The notes: a model not told the origin generated them from the letters alone. Positions 17,213 through 29,754 are shown, counted from the stretch's first letter. The stretch is DNA of 64,000 nucleotides from Martelella alba (GCF_006516955.1 NZ_VHLG01000012.1:1-64000), one strand, 5' to 3'. Program-made: numbers and translations.

Positions 17213-19062
17213 GCGATAAACGCAACAATACGCAAAATCCGCCGGTCATTCCCCGTCGCGGCCCGCCCGGTGCGGCCATGCATGCCTCCGGCGGCAAGCC
17301 GAAGAATACCGGCGCGGCGCTGAAGCGGACGACGGCCTTCCTGCTGCAATCCAGGCTGAAGCTTGGTCTTGCCATTGTCATGACCGCTATCGCCGTAACG
17401 CTTTCGACCCTTGGCCCCTGGCAGCTTGGCAAGGCGACCGATCTGGTGGTCAGCTCCATGCTTGCGACGGGAACGGTCGATTTTGCCGGCATTGCCGTCC
17501 ATCTTGTCATTGTCGCCATTCTCTATCTCGGCGCCTCGGCGCTCAACTGGCGCCAGGCCTGGCTGATCAATGATGTTGTCCAGTCGCTGAGCCGCAATCT
17601 GCGCCAGCAGGCGGAAAACAAGCTGTCGCGCCTGCCATTGTCCTGGTTTGACCGCCAGCCCCACGGCGAGGTTTTGAGCCGTGTCACAAATGATATCGAC
17701 AATATCACCCAGAGCCTGCAGCAGCTGATGAGCCAGCTGCTGATGGCGACGCTGACACTGATCGGCGTGATCGTCATGATGCTGATCCTTTCGCCCATGG
17801 TCGCTCTGGTCGCCCTTGCAGCCCTTGCCCTTGCCGTTGTCATCACCAGAGTTCTGGCGCGCCGCGCCCAGCCGGGCTTTGCCGGCCAGTGGCGCTATAC
17901 CGGCGAGCTCAATGCCGAGGTGGAAGAAGCCTTTACCGGCCACACACTGGTGCAGGTTTTCGGTCATCGCCGCCGCACCGAGGCGCGTTTCGAAAAAGCC
18001 AATCAGGCGCTGAAAGATCACGCGTTCCGCGCCCAGCTGATTGCCGGCGTGATCCAGCCGGTGAGCATGCTGGTCTCCAACCTTGCCTTCATCACCGTGG
18101 TCATTTTCGGCGCCCTGCGTGTGGTGGCGGGCGCCTTTTCCGTCGGCGAATTGCAGGCTTTCATTCAATATATCCGCCAGACCGGCCAGCCGATCCAGCA
18201 GGTCGCCGGCATGGCAACCCTGGTGCAATCCGGCCTTGCCTCGGCAGAACGGGTTTTCGAACTGCTGGACATGGATGAAATGCCGCCCGAGACAGACGCG
18301 CTTGCAGCGCCTGAAAAGCCAAAAGGCCATGTCCGCTTCGAACATGTTCGCTTCCGCTACGAGCAGGACAAGCCGCTGTTCGAGGATGTGTCGCTGGAGG
18401 CATTGCCAGGCCAGACGGTTGCCATTGTCGGCCCGACGGGAGCCGGCAAGACAACACTGGTCAATCTTCTGATGCGGTTCTACGAGGTCGATGGCGGGCG
18501 GATCCTGCTTGACGGCATCGATACGGCGAAAATCGCCAAGCCGGCGCTCAGACGCCAGTTCGGCATGGTGCTGCAGGATTCCTGGCTGTTTTCCGGCACG
18601 CTGAAGGACAATATCGCCTATGGCCGCCCCGATGCCAGCGATGATGAAATCCTTGAGGCCGCAAAAGCCTGCCATGTCGATGGTTTCGCCAGCCTGCTTC
18701 CCGATGGCTATGCCACAGTGATGGACGAGACCGGCGGCGCCTTGAGCGCCGGGCAGAAACAGCTGGTGACGATTGCCCGAGCCTTTTTGATGCGCCCCGC
18801 CGTGCTGATCCTCGATGAGGCAACGAGCTCGGTGGATTCCCGCACCGAGCTTCTGGTGCAGCAGGCCATGAACCGCCTGCGCGCCGGACGCACCTCATTC
18901 GTCATCGCCCACCGGCTTTCCACCATCCGTGACGCCGATGTGATTGCCTATATGGAGGGCGGCAATGTGGTGGAAAAGGGCAATCACAGCGCCTTGCTGG
19001 CGGCAAAGGGACGCTATTTCCGCCTTTACCGCTCGCAGTTCGAACGCGCCGAGATGGCCTGA
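17209..19062 (+). CDS. ABC exporter half-transporter, catalytic partner
   Basis: Second half of the heterodimer: 617 residues with an N-terminal cytoplasmic extension of about 40 residues, six helices and an ABC domain. Walker A is GPTGAGKTTLVNLL; Walker B has the catalytic Glu (VLILDEATSSVDSRTE); the H-loop His is present (VIAHRLSTI). Its own signature is altered to LSAGQKQ. That signature contributes to the partner's degenerate site, while the intact FSGGQ of the partner serves this protein's active site, so the two proteins are complementary. It starts inside the stop of the first gene. Its stop abuts the convergent nitroreductase stop. Confidence 0.9.
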   Translation: MSDKRNNTQNPPVIPRRGPPGAAMHASGGKPKNTGAALKRTTAFLLQSRLKLGLAIVMTAIAVTLSTLGPWQLGKATDLVVSSMLATGTVDFAGIAVHLVIVAILYLGASALNWRQAWLINDVVQSLSRNLRQQAENKLSRLPLSWFDRQPHGEVLSRVTNDIDNITQSLQQLMSQLLMATLTLIGVIVMMLILSPMVALVALAALALAVVITRVLARRAQPGFAGQWRYTGELNAEVEEAFTGHTLVQVFGHRRRTEARFEKANQALKDHAFRAQLIAGVIQPVSMLVSNLAFITVVIFGALRVVAGAFSVGELQAFIQYIRQTGQPIQQVAGMATLVQSGLASAERVFELLDMDEMPPETDALAAPEKPKGHVRFEHVRFRYEQDKPLFEDVSLEALPGQTVAIVGPTGAGKTTLVNLLMRFYEVDGGRILLDGIDTAKIAKPALRRQFGMVLQDSWLFSGTLKDNIAYGRPDASDDEILEAAKACHVDGFASLLPDGYATVMDETGGALSAGQKQLVTIARAFLMRPAVLILDEATSSVDSRTELLVQQAMNRLRAGRTSFVIAHRLSTIRDADVIAYMEGGNVVEKGNHSALLAAKGRYFRLYRSQFERAEMA

Positions 19063-19659
19063 TCAATCCAAAATGATCCGGCCTTCGGCTGCGACTTCGC
19101 CAAGCGCCTTTCGATTGCTCGGCACCTCGCGGGCCTGCAGCTTTTCCGGCAGCGCCGTGACCGGGCCAAGCTTGCCGACGGCGAAAGCCATGTTGACGCT
19201 ATAATCGTCGGAAAGCTTGAGATATGCGGCAATCGCATCCTTCAAGATGCCGCCCATGCCATGGGTCTCATAGCCCATCATCTTGGCCTGCATTGCCGCC
19301 ATGCCCCAGGCACAGCCGGAATCGAAGGCATGGGTGGCAAGCGGCGTCGCTAGACCCTCATGATTGATATAGGCCTTCTTCGAGACGACAAAGACCAGCG
19401 CTGAAGCCCTTGAGGCCCAGACACGGTTTCCCTCCATCAGCAATTCGACGGCATCGGCAAAAAGCGGCGTGCCCTGCCGGAACCAGGCAAAGCGCCAGGG
19501 CTGATGATTGCTGGCCGACGGTGCCCAGTGGGCAGCATCAAGTACCGTCGACAGATCCGCCTCCGGCATCGTCTCGCCATTGAAGGCACGCGGCGCCCAG
19601 CGGTTGAGAAACAACGGGTCGATCGGATGTTCTGAAATGCGGTGATTGCTCTCGGTCAT
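19063..19659 (-). CDS. Nitroreductase family oxidoreductase
   Basis: FMN-dependent NAD(P)H oxidoreductase fold, 198 residues. The N-terminus has the family pattern RWAPRAFN...LSTVLDAAHWAPSASNHQPWRF, where the Arg and Ser-rich segments bind FMN phosphate. The second half has AWGMAAMQAKMMGYETHGMGG. Physiological substrate is unknown; nitroaromatics, quinones or flavins are reduced by relatives. ATG 19659 starts MTESNHRISEHPIDP; the frame continues upstream without family similarity. It ends directly at the ABC exporter stop codon with no spacer. Confidence 0.85.
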   Translation of the reverse strand: MTESNHRISEHPIDPLFLNRWAPRAFNGETMPEADLSTVLDAAHWAPSASNHQPWRFAWFRQGTPLFADAVELLMEGNRVWASRASALVFVVSKKAYINHEGLATPLATHAFDSGCAWGMAAMQAKMMGYETHGMGGILKDAIAAYLKLSDDYSVNMAFAVGKLGPVTALPEKLQAREVPSNRKALGEVAAEGRIILD

Positions 19660-19936
19660 GACAAGCGACTTTCGTGAATGAAAATTAACGAAGGCGAAGC
19701 TGGAGTTTAAAAACGCCGTTTCAGGCGCCCGGAAAGACAAGTCAGCATGGCCAAACAGATGAAGCACACATTGATTCCACGTCAAGGCTAAAATGCGAGC
19801 CCATTTTCGCCTATTTTCCTCGCTAGATCTGGAAGCAGACGAAATTGACCGCGTTTGGCTTGAAGCTGATCTCGATCATCCCCAGTTAAAGCTTGTAGGC
19901 GGTAGATGCCGCCCCATGCAACCGAGGAAGAGTGAG

Positions 19937-20362
19937 ATGAACGAAACGGCATTGCTACGTCCGGCATGGACCCCGCTGACCATCGCATTGATGGTGATCG
20001 GTTTTGTGGTGTTCTGGCCTCTGGGGCTGGTCATGCTTGCCTATATCATCTGGGGAGATCGCTTTTATCGCCCGGGTGATGACTTCAGCCAGACCTCGCG
20101 TCGGGCTTTCAGAGCCTGCAAGCGTCGCATGCGCGGCGGTGCAAGCGGACCGACAGCAAAAAACAGCGGCAACAGCGCCTTCGACGAATGGCGCCGTGCT
20201 GAAATGGAGCGCATCGAAGAAGAGCGTCGCAAGCTCGACGAGATGCATGCAGAATTTGATGACTATATGCGGGAGCTGAGAAAAGCACGCGACCGCGAGG
20301 AATTCGACCGCTTCATGAATGCCAGAAAGGCACGTGAAACGGGACAAAATGGTAGCTTATAA
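19937..20362 (+). CDS. DUF2852 domain membrane protein
   Basis: Small rhizobial protein of 141 residues, function unknown. One or two membrane segments lie at about residues 8-36 (LTIALMVIGFVVFWPLGLVMLAYIIWG), then a short linker with Arg/Lys clusters and a C-terminal charged helical region rich in Glu and Arg (about residues 78-135) that may form a coiled coil. This layout matches DUF2852 proteins. GAGGAAGAGTGAG precedes ATG 19937. It has its own strong terminator. Confidence 0.8.
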   Translation: MNETALLRPAWTPLTIALMVIGFVVFWPLGLVMLAYIIWGDRFYRPGDDFSQTSRRAFRACKRRMRGGASGPTAKNSGNSAFDEWRRAEMERIEEERRKLDEMHAEFDDYMRELRKARDREEFDRFMNARKARETGQNGSL

Positions 20363-20396
20363 CAACAATAATCCCCTCATAATGACCTCCAAAACC

Positions 20397-20437
20397 GGCT
20401 GATATCTCTATCCCTGCGAGATATCAGCCTTTTCTTT
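20397..20437 (+). terminator. Intrinsic terminator after the DUF2852 gene
   Basis: Perfect 12-bp stem GGCTGATATCTC (20397-20408) with GAGATATCAGCC (20418-20429), 9-nt loop, then TTTTCTTT. Confidence 0.92.
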
Positions 20438-20561
20438 GCTCGCAGTTTTCAACATGTCATAAATCAGTGCGGCGGTGGAGCTGCGCCGGAATATTTTCCC
20501 TTTTGCAGAAATTGCTCTATTGATTGCGTGAAGAAGCCATCGCGAGAAAGGGCGGCTTTCC

Positions 20562-21296
20562 GTGGCAAAGGTTCCAGAAAAAACCCGGGCGCTCAGCGTC
20601 AACGGCCGTGAGGTTCCGCTGACCGTGCGGACAAACCGGCGCGCCCGGCGCATGACACTTAAAATTGAACCCGGTGGCTATGCGCTCAGCCTGACCCTAC
20701 CGCCGGGCCTTGCGCGCCGCGAGGTCGAAGCTTTTCTGGAACGCCATCATGACTGGCTGGCTGAAAGGCTGCAGCGCTTTCCCGGCGATGATGGTGTGGT
20801 CGGCGAGGGCAGTATCGTGCCGATTGCAGGAGAACGTCATCGGATCTGTCACACCGGCAAGCTGCGCGGACTGACGGAAGCGGTCTCCGAAGGTGGCGAA
20901 CGGCTGTTGCGCGTTTCCGGCCCTGAAGAGGCGATTGGCCGCCGGGTTGCCGATTATCTGAAAAAGGAAGCCCGTCGCGAAATCACCGAACGGGTGAAAA
21001 TTCACGCAGCGGCAAGCGGAAAGCGCTTTGCCACAATCAGCTTCAAGGATACCAGAAGCCGCTGGGGTTCCTGTTCGGCGCGCGGGAACCTGAATTTCTC
21101 CTGGCGTATCGCCATGGCGCCGCCACATGTGATTGACTATCTTGCCGCCCATGAAGTGGCGCATCTGACCGAGATGAACCACGGTCCGCGCTTCTGGGCA
21201 TTATGCGAAAGCCTGTGCCCGGATACAGCCTCGGCACGGGGCTGGCTGAAGGAACGCGGCACATTTCTGCATGCGCTGCGCTTCGAGGCATCGTGA
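20562..21296 (+). CDS. YgjP/SprT-like zinc metallopeptidase (DUF45)
   Basis: 244-residue member of the YgjP (M48-like, DUF45) family. The WGSCS motif (RSRWGSCSARGNL) precedes the zinc site HEVAHLTEMNHGPRFW, with HExxH at about residues 197-201 and a downstream conserved NHGPxFW. Such proteins are found next to various housekeeping genes; the biological substrate is not established. The start used is GTG 20562 (VAKVPEKTRAL), with a purine-rich stretch upstream. It lies just before trpF on the same strand. Confidence 0.82.
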   Translation: MAKVPEKTRALSVNGREVPLTVRTNRRARRMTLKIEPGGYALSLTLPPGLARREVEAFLERHHDWLAERLQRFPGDDGVVGEGSIVPIAGERHRICHTGKLRGLTEAVSEGGERLLRVSGPEEAIGRRVADYLKKEARREITERVKIHAAASGKRFATISFKDTRSRWGSCSARGNLNFSWRIAMAPPHVIDYLAAHEVAHLTEMNHGPRFWALCESLCPDTASARGWLKERGTFLHALRFEAS

Positions 21297-21340
21297 CAAC
21301 ATATGGACGAACCGGGACAGGCCCGGCCATGGACAGGGAC

Positions 21341-22006
21341 ATGAAACGACCGGACATCAAGATTTGCGGATTGAGCACAGAGGCGGCGATCGACCAGGTG
21401 ATCGCCCGCCATGCCAGCTATGTGGGCTTCATCTTCTTTGAAAAAAGCCCGCGCCATGTGGAACCGGATATTGCCGGAAGGCTGATCGAACATGTGCGCG
21501 GCCGGGCAAAGACCGTTGCCGTGACCGTCAATGCCGATAACGAGCTTCTCGAAGAAATCGTTTATGCCGCACGGCCCGACTTTCTCCAGCTTCACGGCAA
21601 TGAAAGCCCCGAGCGCGTGCTGACCGTCAAGGCCCTGTTCGGCCTGCCGGTGATCAAGGCCTTTTCCATCCGCACGGCCGATGATTTGATGTTCGTCAAA
21701 GAATATGATGGTATCGCCGACAAGGTTCTTTTCGATGCGAAACCGCCGAAAGGTGCCGATCTGCCGGGCGGCAACGGGGTTTCCTTCGATTGGCGCTTGC
21801 TAGAGGGGCTTTCGGAGAATATCGACTATTTCCTGTCCGGCGGACTAAACGCCGACAATGTGGCGGAAGCCTTGACGCGCACCGGCGCGCGGGCGCTGGA
21901 TGTTTCCTCGGGCGTGGAAAGCGCGCCCGGCGTGAAGGATCCGGCCCGCATTGATGCTTTTTTTGATGCCGTGGACAAGGCGGTCGCCCGCCCCGCAACG
22001 GCCTGA
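21341..22006 (+). CDS. trpF: Phosphoribosylanthranilate isomerase TrpF
   Basis: Third step of tryptophan synthesis: Amadori rearrangement of phosphoribosylanthranilate to CdRP. The TIM-barrel N-terminal motif KICGLST has the catalytic Cys; the general acid Asp is in the VTVNADN segment; the phosphate-binding end is [13 protein letters not shown] and DVSSGVE. Length is about 221 residues. ATG 21341 ([10 protein letters not shown]) fits relatives; ATG 21329 four codons earlier is possible. trpB begins a few bases after the stop, forming an operon with trpA. Confidence 0.94.
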   Translation: MKRPDIKICGLSTEAAIDQVIARHASYVGFIFFEKSPRHVEPDIAGRLIEHVRGRAKTVAVTVNADNELLEEIVYAARPDFLQLHGNESPERVLTVKALFGLPVIKAFSIRTADDLMFVKEYDGIADKVLFDAKPPKGADLPGGNGVSFDWRLLEGLSENIDYFLSGGLNADNVAEALTRTGARALDVSSGVESAPGVKDPARIDAFFDAVDKAVARPATA

Positions 22007-22016
22007 TGGAATGGAG

Positions 22017-23243
22017 ATGACCTTGAACGAGAGCCCGAAACCGAACTCCTTCCGCACCGGTCCCGATGATTTCGGGATGTTCGGCATTTTCGGAGGCCGC
22101 TTCGTCGCCGAAACGCTGATGCCGGTGATCCTTGATCTTCAGGCCGAATGGGAAAAGGCCAAGAACGATCCGGAATTCAAGGCCGAGCTGGAAAGCCTCG
22201 CCAAGCACTATACCGGCCGTCCAAGCCCGCTCTATCATGCTGAGCGTCTTTCAGCCCATCTCGGCGGCGCGAAGATCTATTTCAAGCGCGAGGAGCTGAA
22301 CCATACCGGCTCGCACAAGATCAACAACTGCCTTGGCCAGATCCTGCTTGCCAAGCGCATGGGTAAGACCCGGATCATTGCCGAGACCGGCGCTGGCCAG
22401 CACGGCGTGGCATCGGCCACCGTCACGGCCCGTTTCGGCTACCCCTGCGTCGTCTATATGGGGGCGACCGATGTTGCCCGTCAGGCACCGAATGTGTTCC
22501 GCATGAAGCTGCTTGGCGCCGAGGTGAACGCGGTTTCGGCCGGCCACGGCACGCTGAAGGACGCCATGAACGAGGCGATGCGTGACTGGGTCACCAATGT
22601 CGACAGCACCTATTACATGATCGGTACGGCTGCCGGACCGCACCCCTATCCGGAAATGGTGCGCGACTTCCAGTCGGTGATCGGCACGGAAGCCCGCAAG
22701 CAGATCCTCGAAGCGGAAGGCCGACTGCCCGATATGGTGATTGCAGCTGTTGGCGGCGGATCCAACGCCATCGGCATCTTCCATCCCTTCCTTGATGATG
22801 AAAGCGTTCAGATCGTTGGCGTGGAAGCCGGCGGGCTCGGCCTTTCAGGTGACGAACACTGCGCATCGCTGACGGCGGGTTCGCCCGGCGTGCTGCATGG
22901 CAACCGCACCTATCTGCTGCAGGACGGCGATGGCCAGATCAAGGAAGGCCATTCGATTTCGGCCGGCCTTGACTATCCGGGCATCGGACCGGAACATTCC
23001 TGGCTCAACGATATCGGGCGCGTCAATTATGTGCCGATCATGGACGATGAAGCGGTGGAGGCCTTTCAGCTGATGACCCGGCTTGAGGGTATTATTCCGG
23101 CGCTGGAATCAAGCCATGCCATTGCCGAGGCGATCAAGCGCGCGCCGAAGATGGGCAAGGACGAAATCATTGTGGTCAATCTTTCCGGTCGCGGCGACAA
23201 GGACGTGCCGACCATCGGAAAGATGATGGGGATGGATATGTAA
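22017..23243 (+). CDS. trpB: Tryptophan synthase beta chain TrpB
   Basis: PLP enzyme that joins indole and serine to give tryptophan, acting as an alpha2-beta2 complex with TrpA. The PLP lysine is in HTGSHKINN (about residue 101), with the GAGQHGVA and phosphate-binding GGGSNA segments. About 408 residues, normal for the family. Possible starts are ATG 22011, ATG 22017 and TTG 22023. A GGAG at 22013-22016 is best spaced for TTG 22023, and relatives start near NESPKPNSF, so the exact start is uncertain by 2-4 residues. Confidence 0.95.
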   Translation: MTLNESPKPNSFRTGPDDFGMFGIFGGRFVAETLMPVILDLQAEWEKAKNDPEFKAELESLAKHYTGRPSPLYHAERLSAHLGGAKIYFKREELNHTGSHKINNCLGQILLAKRMGKTRIIAETGAGQHGVASATVTARFGYPCVVYMGATDVARQAPNVFRMKLLGAEVNAVSAGHGTLKDAMNEAMRDWVTNVDSTYYMIGTAAGPHPYPEMVRDFQSVIGTEARKQILEAEGRLPDMVIAAVGGGSNAIGIFHPFLDDESVQIVGVEAGGLGLSGDEHCASLTAGSPGVLHGNRTYLLQDGDGQIKEGHSISAGLDYPGIGPEHSWLNDIGRVNYVPIMDDEAVEAFQLMTRLEGIIPALESSHAIAEAIKRAPKMGKDEIIVVNLSGRGDKDVPTIGKMMGMDM

Positions 23244-23246
23244 GAT

Positions 23247-23549
23247 ATGGCCAAGATTGACCGGACCGAAGATGTCGAAGAGATCGCGGATCTCGCCGAA
23301 GCCGTGGTGGAGCTTCTGGAAGAGGAGGGGGATCCTGATGCACCTGATCTCGACCAGGTGATCCTGGATGCTCTGGCGCGACAGAATGTTTTCAACGTCG
23401 AGGTCGTATCGGCCATGGCAGCATTGTCGGCCGGCAAGCTTGGCCAGAGCCAGTTTGACGCTCTGACCAAGGAAATGCGCCAGGTCCACCAGGCTGTCAT
23501 GGATGCGGTCTCACTCTGGGCCGAAACCAAAGGCGCTGAAGACGACTGA
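23247..23549 (+). CDS. Small acidic protein of unknown function between trpB and trpA
   Basis: A 100-residue frame starting 3 bases after the trpB stop, so surely cotranscribed. The protein is strongly acidic at both ends (DRTEDVEEIADLAEAVVELLEEEGD and a final GAEDD) with a central segment predicted helical (LDQVILDALARQNVFNVEVVSAMAALSAGKLGQ). No domain, signal or membrane segment is recognised. Codon use is like that of its neighbours, and the tight spacing supports a real gene. Its position inside the trpFBA unit is unusual: trpB and trpA are normally adjacent. Confidence 0.72.
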   Translation: MAKIDRTEDVEEIADLAEAVVELLEEEGDPDAPDLDQVILDALARQNVFNVEVVSAMAALSAGKLGQSQFDALTKEMRQVHQAVMDAVSLWAETKGAEDD

Positions 23550-23647
23550 TCGGCCCTTTGGCACCGCGGGCAGGCACCGGCGGCATTGGGGTCGGAACAA
23601 ACATATGATGGAACCGTTCAGGCCGAACGGATGCCGTGGAGACTAGC

Positions 23648-24487
23648 ATGACTGAACGTATGGAAAAAAGGTTTGCCGATCTGAAGGCTGAAGGCCGTCC
23701 GGCGCTGATCACCTATTTCATGGGCGGTGATCCCGATTTCGACACTTCGCTCGCCATCATGAAGGCCCTGCCCGGCGCCGGCGCCGATGTTATCGAACTC
23801 GGCATGCCCTTTTCCGATCCCATGGCCGATGGCCCGGCGATCCAGCTTGCAGGCCTCAGAGCGCTGAAAGCGGGCCAGACGCTGAAGAAGACACTGGAAC
23901 TGGCACGGCAATTCCGCAAAGACGACCAGAAAACCCCGATCGTGATGATGGGCTATTACAACCCCATCTACATCTATGGCGTCGAGGCCTTTGTCGAGGA
24001 TGCGCTTGAAGCCGGGATTGACGGCCTGATCGTTGTCGATCTGCCGACGGAAATGGACAGCGAATTGTGCATTCCGGCCCTCGGCAAGGGATTGAACTTC
24101 ATTCGCCTGACCACGCCGACCACGGATGGCAAGCGGCTTCCGGTCGTGCTCAACAACACGTCGGGTTTTGTCTATTATGTCTCGATGAACGGCATTACCG
24201 GTTCGGCACTGCCCGATCCATCCGTCGTCGGCGAGGCAGTGGAACGCATCAAGGCGCACACCGAACTGCCGGTCTGCGTCGGCTTCGGCGTCAAGACGGC
24301 TGAACATGCACGCCTGATCGGCGCCGTGGCTGACGGCGTTGTCGTTGGCACGGCGGTGGTCAATCAGATCGCCGGAAGCCTGGGCGAAAACAACACCGCC
24401 GGCCCCGATACGGTTGCTGCCGTCACCACCTTCGTCAAGGGGCTGGCAAGCGGTGTTCGCGACGCCCGCCTTGCGGCGGCCGAATAA
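23648..24487 (+). CDS. trpA: Tryptophan synthase alpha chain TrpA
   Basis: Cleaves indole-3-glycerol phosphate to indole and glyceraldehyde-3-phosphate; indole is channelled to TrpB. The signature [12 protein letters not shown] is followed by the catalytic-site segment [16 protein letters not shown] (Glu and Asp of the active site). The phosphate loop is [11 protein letters not shown]. Length of 279 residues is standard. GGAG six bases before ATG 23648 decides the start. It is separated from trpB by the small acidic gene and a 98-base spacer, and is followed by accD. Confidence 0.95.
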   Translation: MTERMEKRFADLKAEGRPALITYFMGGDPDFDTSLAIMKALPGAGADVIELGMPFSDPMADGPAIQLAGLRALKAGQTLKKTLELARQFRKDDQKTPIVMMGYYNPIYIYGVEAFVEDALEAGIDGLIVVDLPTEMDSELCIPALGKGLNFIRLTTPTTDGKRLPVVLNNTSGFVYYVSMNGITGSALPDPSVVGEAVERIKAHTELPVCVGFGVKTAEHARLIGAVADGVVVGTAVVNQIAGSLGENNTAGPDTVAAVTTFVKGLASGVRDARLAAAE

Positions 24488-24623
24488 ATCTGGCACAGGG
24501 CAGGCCAAGAATATCTTACGCGAAGGGAAAATCCCTTTGCCGCGATATGCCCGATAAAGGTTCCGATGGGGACGCCTGCATCAAAGCGCGGCCTCAACAG
24601 GGAACAAAAAGGAGGTTCTTGTG

Positions 24624-25544
24624 GTGAACTGGATTACAAATTACGTGCGCCCGCGGATCAATTCCATGCTGGGCCGGCGCGAGGTTCCCGAGAATTTGTG
24701 GATCAAATGTCCCGAAACCGGGGCCATGGTCTTTCATACCGATCTGGAAGAGAACAAATGGGTCATCCCGTCCTCCGGCTATCATATGAAGATGCCGGCC
24801 AAGGCACGTCTGACCGACCTGTTCGATGGCGGTGATTTTGAGGCGCTGCCGCAGCCCAAGGTGGCGCAGGACCCGCTGAAATTCCGCGATTCCAAGAAAT
24901 ATGCCGACCGGCTGAAGGAAAACCGCGCAAAGGCCGATCAGGAAGACACGATCCTGTCCGGTTTCGGCACGGTCCATGGCCTGCCTATGGTCGCCGTCGT
25001 ACATGAATTCAACTTTCTTGCCGGATCGCTCGGCATGGCCGCAGGCGAGGCGATCATCGCCGCCTTTGAACGTGCGCTTTCGGAAAAATGCCCGCTGGTG
25101 ATCTTCCCGGCATCAGGCGGCGCGCGCATGCAGGAAGGTATTCTGTCGCTGATGCAGATGGCCCGCACCACGGTCATGGTCGAAAAGATGCGCGAGGCGG
25201 GACTGCCCTATATCGTCGTGCTGACCAACCCGACCACTGGCGGCGTCACGGCATCCTATGCCATGCTCGGTGATATTCACATTTCCGAACCCGGCGCGAT
25301 GATCGGTTTTGCCGGCCGCCGCGTGATCGAGCAGACGATCCGCGAGCAGCTGCCCGATGGTTTCCAGACCGCTGAATATCTGCTGGATCACGGCATGGTC
25401 GACATGGTCGTCAAGCGTCACGACATTCCCGAGACGCTGGCTCGCACGCTGAAGATCCTGACCCACAGCCCGGCGCCCGGCGTGCCGAGCCTGATCGAAC
25501 CGCCGAAGCCGACATCGCCGGGTGAAGAAGCCGACGCTGCCTGA
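24624..25544 (+). CDS. accD: Acetyl-CoA carboxylase carboxyltransferase beta subunit AccD
   Basis: Beta subunit of the carboxyltransferase half of acetyl-CoA carboxylase, the first committed step of fatty-acid synthesis. The crotonase-like core is clear ([45 protein letters not shown]). The N-terminal zinc ribbon that carries four Cys in E. coli AccD has only one here ([10 protein letters not shown]...[11 protein letters not shown]), so it cannot bind zinc in the usual way. GTG 24624 is chosen over GTG 24621 because AAGGAGGT at 24609-24616 then has 7-base spacing and the protein starts (M)[11 protein letters not shown]. Confidence 0.94.
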   Translation: MNWITNYVRPRINSMLGRREVPENLWIKCPETGAMVFHTDLEENKWVIPSSGYHMKMPAKARLTDLFDGGDFEALPQPKVAQDPLKFRDSKKYADRLKENRAKADQEDTILSGFGTVHGLPMVAVVHEFNFLAGSLGMAAGEAIIAAFERALSEKCPLVIFPASGGARMQEGILSLMQMARTTVMVEKMREAGLPYIVVLTNPTTGGVTASYAMLGDIHISEPGAMIGFAGRRVIEQTIREQLPDGFQTAEYLLDHGMVDMVVKRHDIPETLARTLKILTHSPAPGVPSLIEPPKPTSPGEEADAA

Positions 25545-25660
25545 AGAACACAAACAATAAGAAGGGCCGCTTGGCTCCAGGCTCTTGTGACAAACAGCCG
25601 TTCAGCGGCTGTTTTCGATCACACTCACCGGGTCAGGCGCTTTTGAAAAGCGGAAACACC

Positions 25661-27004
25661 ATGGATAACCAGTCGTTCGGCGAAGCCGAACAGGTGATCG
25701 AACATTTGATGCAGCTGCATCCCAAAGGTTTCGATCTGTCGCTTGACCGCATTCGCGTACTTCTGGAGAAGCTCGGCAACCCGCATCTGAAGCTGCCGCC
25801 GGTGATCCATATCGCCGGTACCAATGGCAAGGGCTCGACAACCGCCTTCTGCCGGGCGCTTCTGGAAGCCTCCGGTCTCTCCGTTCATGTTCATTCTTCG
25901 CCGCATCTGGTGCACTGGCACGAACGGTTCCGCATCGGCGGTCCGGATGGCACCAGCAGCTATGTCGATGACATGCTTCTGGCGGAGACACTGCGCAAGG
26001 TCGAAGCCGCCAATGGCGGCGCCAAGGCCACCGTATTCGAACTACTGACGGCGGCCACCTTCGTGCTTTTCGCCGATATTCCCGCCGATGCCGTGATCCT
26101 CGAAGTCGGACTTGGCGGCCGTTTTGACGCCACCAACATCATCGAAAAGCCGATGGTTTCCGTGGTTATGCCGATCTCGCTCGACCATCAGGCCTATCTC
26201 GGCGACCGCGTTGAACTGATCGCTGCCGAAAAGGCCGGCATCATGAAACCGGGCGTTCCGGTGGTCATCGGCCAGCAGGAATTTGAAGCCGCCGAGGAAG
26301 TGCTGATTGCCACCGCTGACCGTCTCGGTTGCCCGCTGCATGTCTATGCGCAGGACTTCTCCGCCCATGAGGAACATGGCCGGCTGGTTTATCAGGATGG
26401 CGACGGATTGATGGATCTGCCGTTGCCGGTCCTGCCCGGCCGTCACCAATATGCCAACGCCGCCGCCGCTATTGCCGCCGTCAAGGCCGGTGGTTTTCCG
26501 ATCGATGAAAAGGCGGCCGAAATCGCAATGCGTTCTGTCTTCTGGCCGGCGCGCCTGCAACGGCTCACCGAAGGCAAGCTGTTCGACCTGGCGCCTGAAG
26601 GGGCCGAAGTCTGGCTTGACGGCGGCCATAATCCCGGCGCCGGCGAGGTGATTGCCGAGGCGCTGGCGAATTTCGAGGAACGCGACCCGCGGCCACTCTA
26701 TCTGATTATCGGCATGATCAACACCAAGGACCCGTTCGGCTATTTCGAGCATTTCACCGGTCTCGCCCATTATGTCTATTGCGCACCGATCCGTGGAACC
26801 GAAGCCTTTATCGATCCGGTGGCGCTGGCATCATCAGCCGCCGATGCCGGACTGTCGGCCGAGCCCGTTTCCTCAATTACAGAAGCGCTGGAAGCCATCC
26901 AGCTACGGGCCCGCAAGGACGACCGCCCGCCCCGCATCATGATCGGCGGCTCGCTCTATTTCGCCGGCAATGCATTGGCAGAAAATGGCACGCCACCGCT
27001 TTGA
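25661..27004 (+). CDS. folC: Folylpolyglutamate / dihydrofolate synthase FolC
   Basis: Mur-ligase-like enzyme that adds glutamate to dihydropteroate and/or polyglutamylates folates. The ATP-binding P-loop HIAGTNGKGSTTAFCRALL is at about residues 48-66, followed by SSPHLVHWHERFRI. Metal and substrate motifs LEVGLGGRFDATNI and ISLDHQAYLGD follow, and the C-terminal domain has LDGGHNPGAGEVIAEAL. About 447 residues. Start ATG 25661. It follows accD (116 bases) and shares a bidirectional terminator with convergent gyrB. Confidence 0.94.
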   Translation: MDNQSFGEAEQVIEHLMQLHPKGFDLSLDRIRVLLEKLGNPHLKLPPVIHIAGTNGKGSTTAFCRALLEASGLSVHVHSSPHLVHWHERFRIGGPDGTSSYVDDMLLAETLRKVEAANGGAKATVFELLTAATFVLFADIPADAVILEVGLGGRFDATNIIEKPMVSVVMPISLDHQAYLGDRVELIAAEKAGIMKPGVPVVIGQQEFEAAEEVLIATADRLGCPLHVYAQDFSAHEEHGRLVYQDGDGLMDLPLPVLPGRHQYANAAAAIAAVKAGGFPIDEKAAEIAMRSVFWPARLQRLTEGKLFDLAPEGAEVWLDGGHNPGAGEVIAEALANFEERDPRPLYLIIGMINTKDPFGYFEHFTGLAHYVYCAPIRGTEAFIDPVALASSAADAGLSAEPVSSITEALEAIQLRARKDDRPPRIMIGGSLYFAGNALAENGTPPL

Positions 27005-27029
27005 TGCGGCCTTTTGGAATGACGATGTG

Positions 27030-27059
27030 AAAAAGGCGGCTCGCTTGAGCCGCCTTTTT
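27030..27059. terminator. Bidirectional terminator between folC and gyrB
   Basis: 13-bp perfect stem AAAAAGGCGGCTC (27030-27042) with GAGCCGCCTTTTT (27047-27059), GCTT loop. A-tract and T-tract allow termination from both sides. Confidence 0.93.
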
Positions 27060-27085
27060 ATTTCAAGCCCGAAACATGAGCCGGA

Positions 27086-29647
<2,562 letters not shown>

Positions 29648-29754
29648 TCAAATCGCCACAGACCCTTTTATCGCTGAAATATGGGTATTCCCAGTCCATT
29701 TAGCCACCCCGCAGCAAAAGCGTGGCAGCCAGGGGTGAAACGCGGCGAAAACGC

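Noticed and set aside
15314-18675. Two long minus-strand frames opposite the ABC exporter genes
   Set aside because: Antisense of two well-supported transporter genes; composition (Gln, His, Asp rich) is that of shadow frames.
20325-20345. CACGTGAAAC as a parS site
   Set aside because: Only the right half matches; the left half is unrelated.
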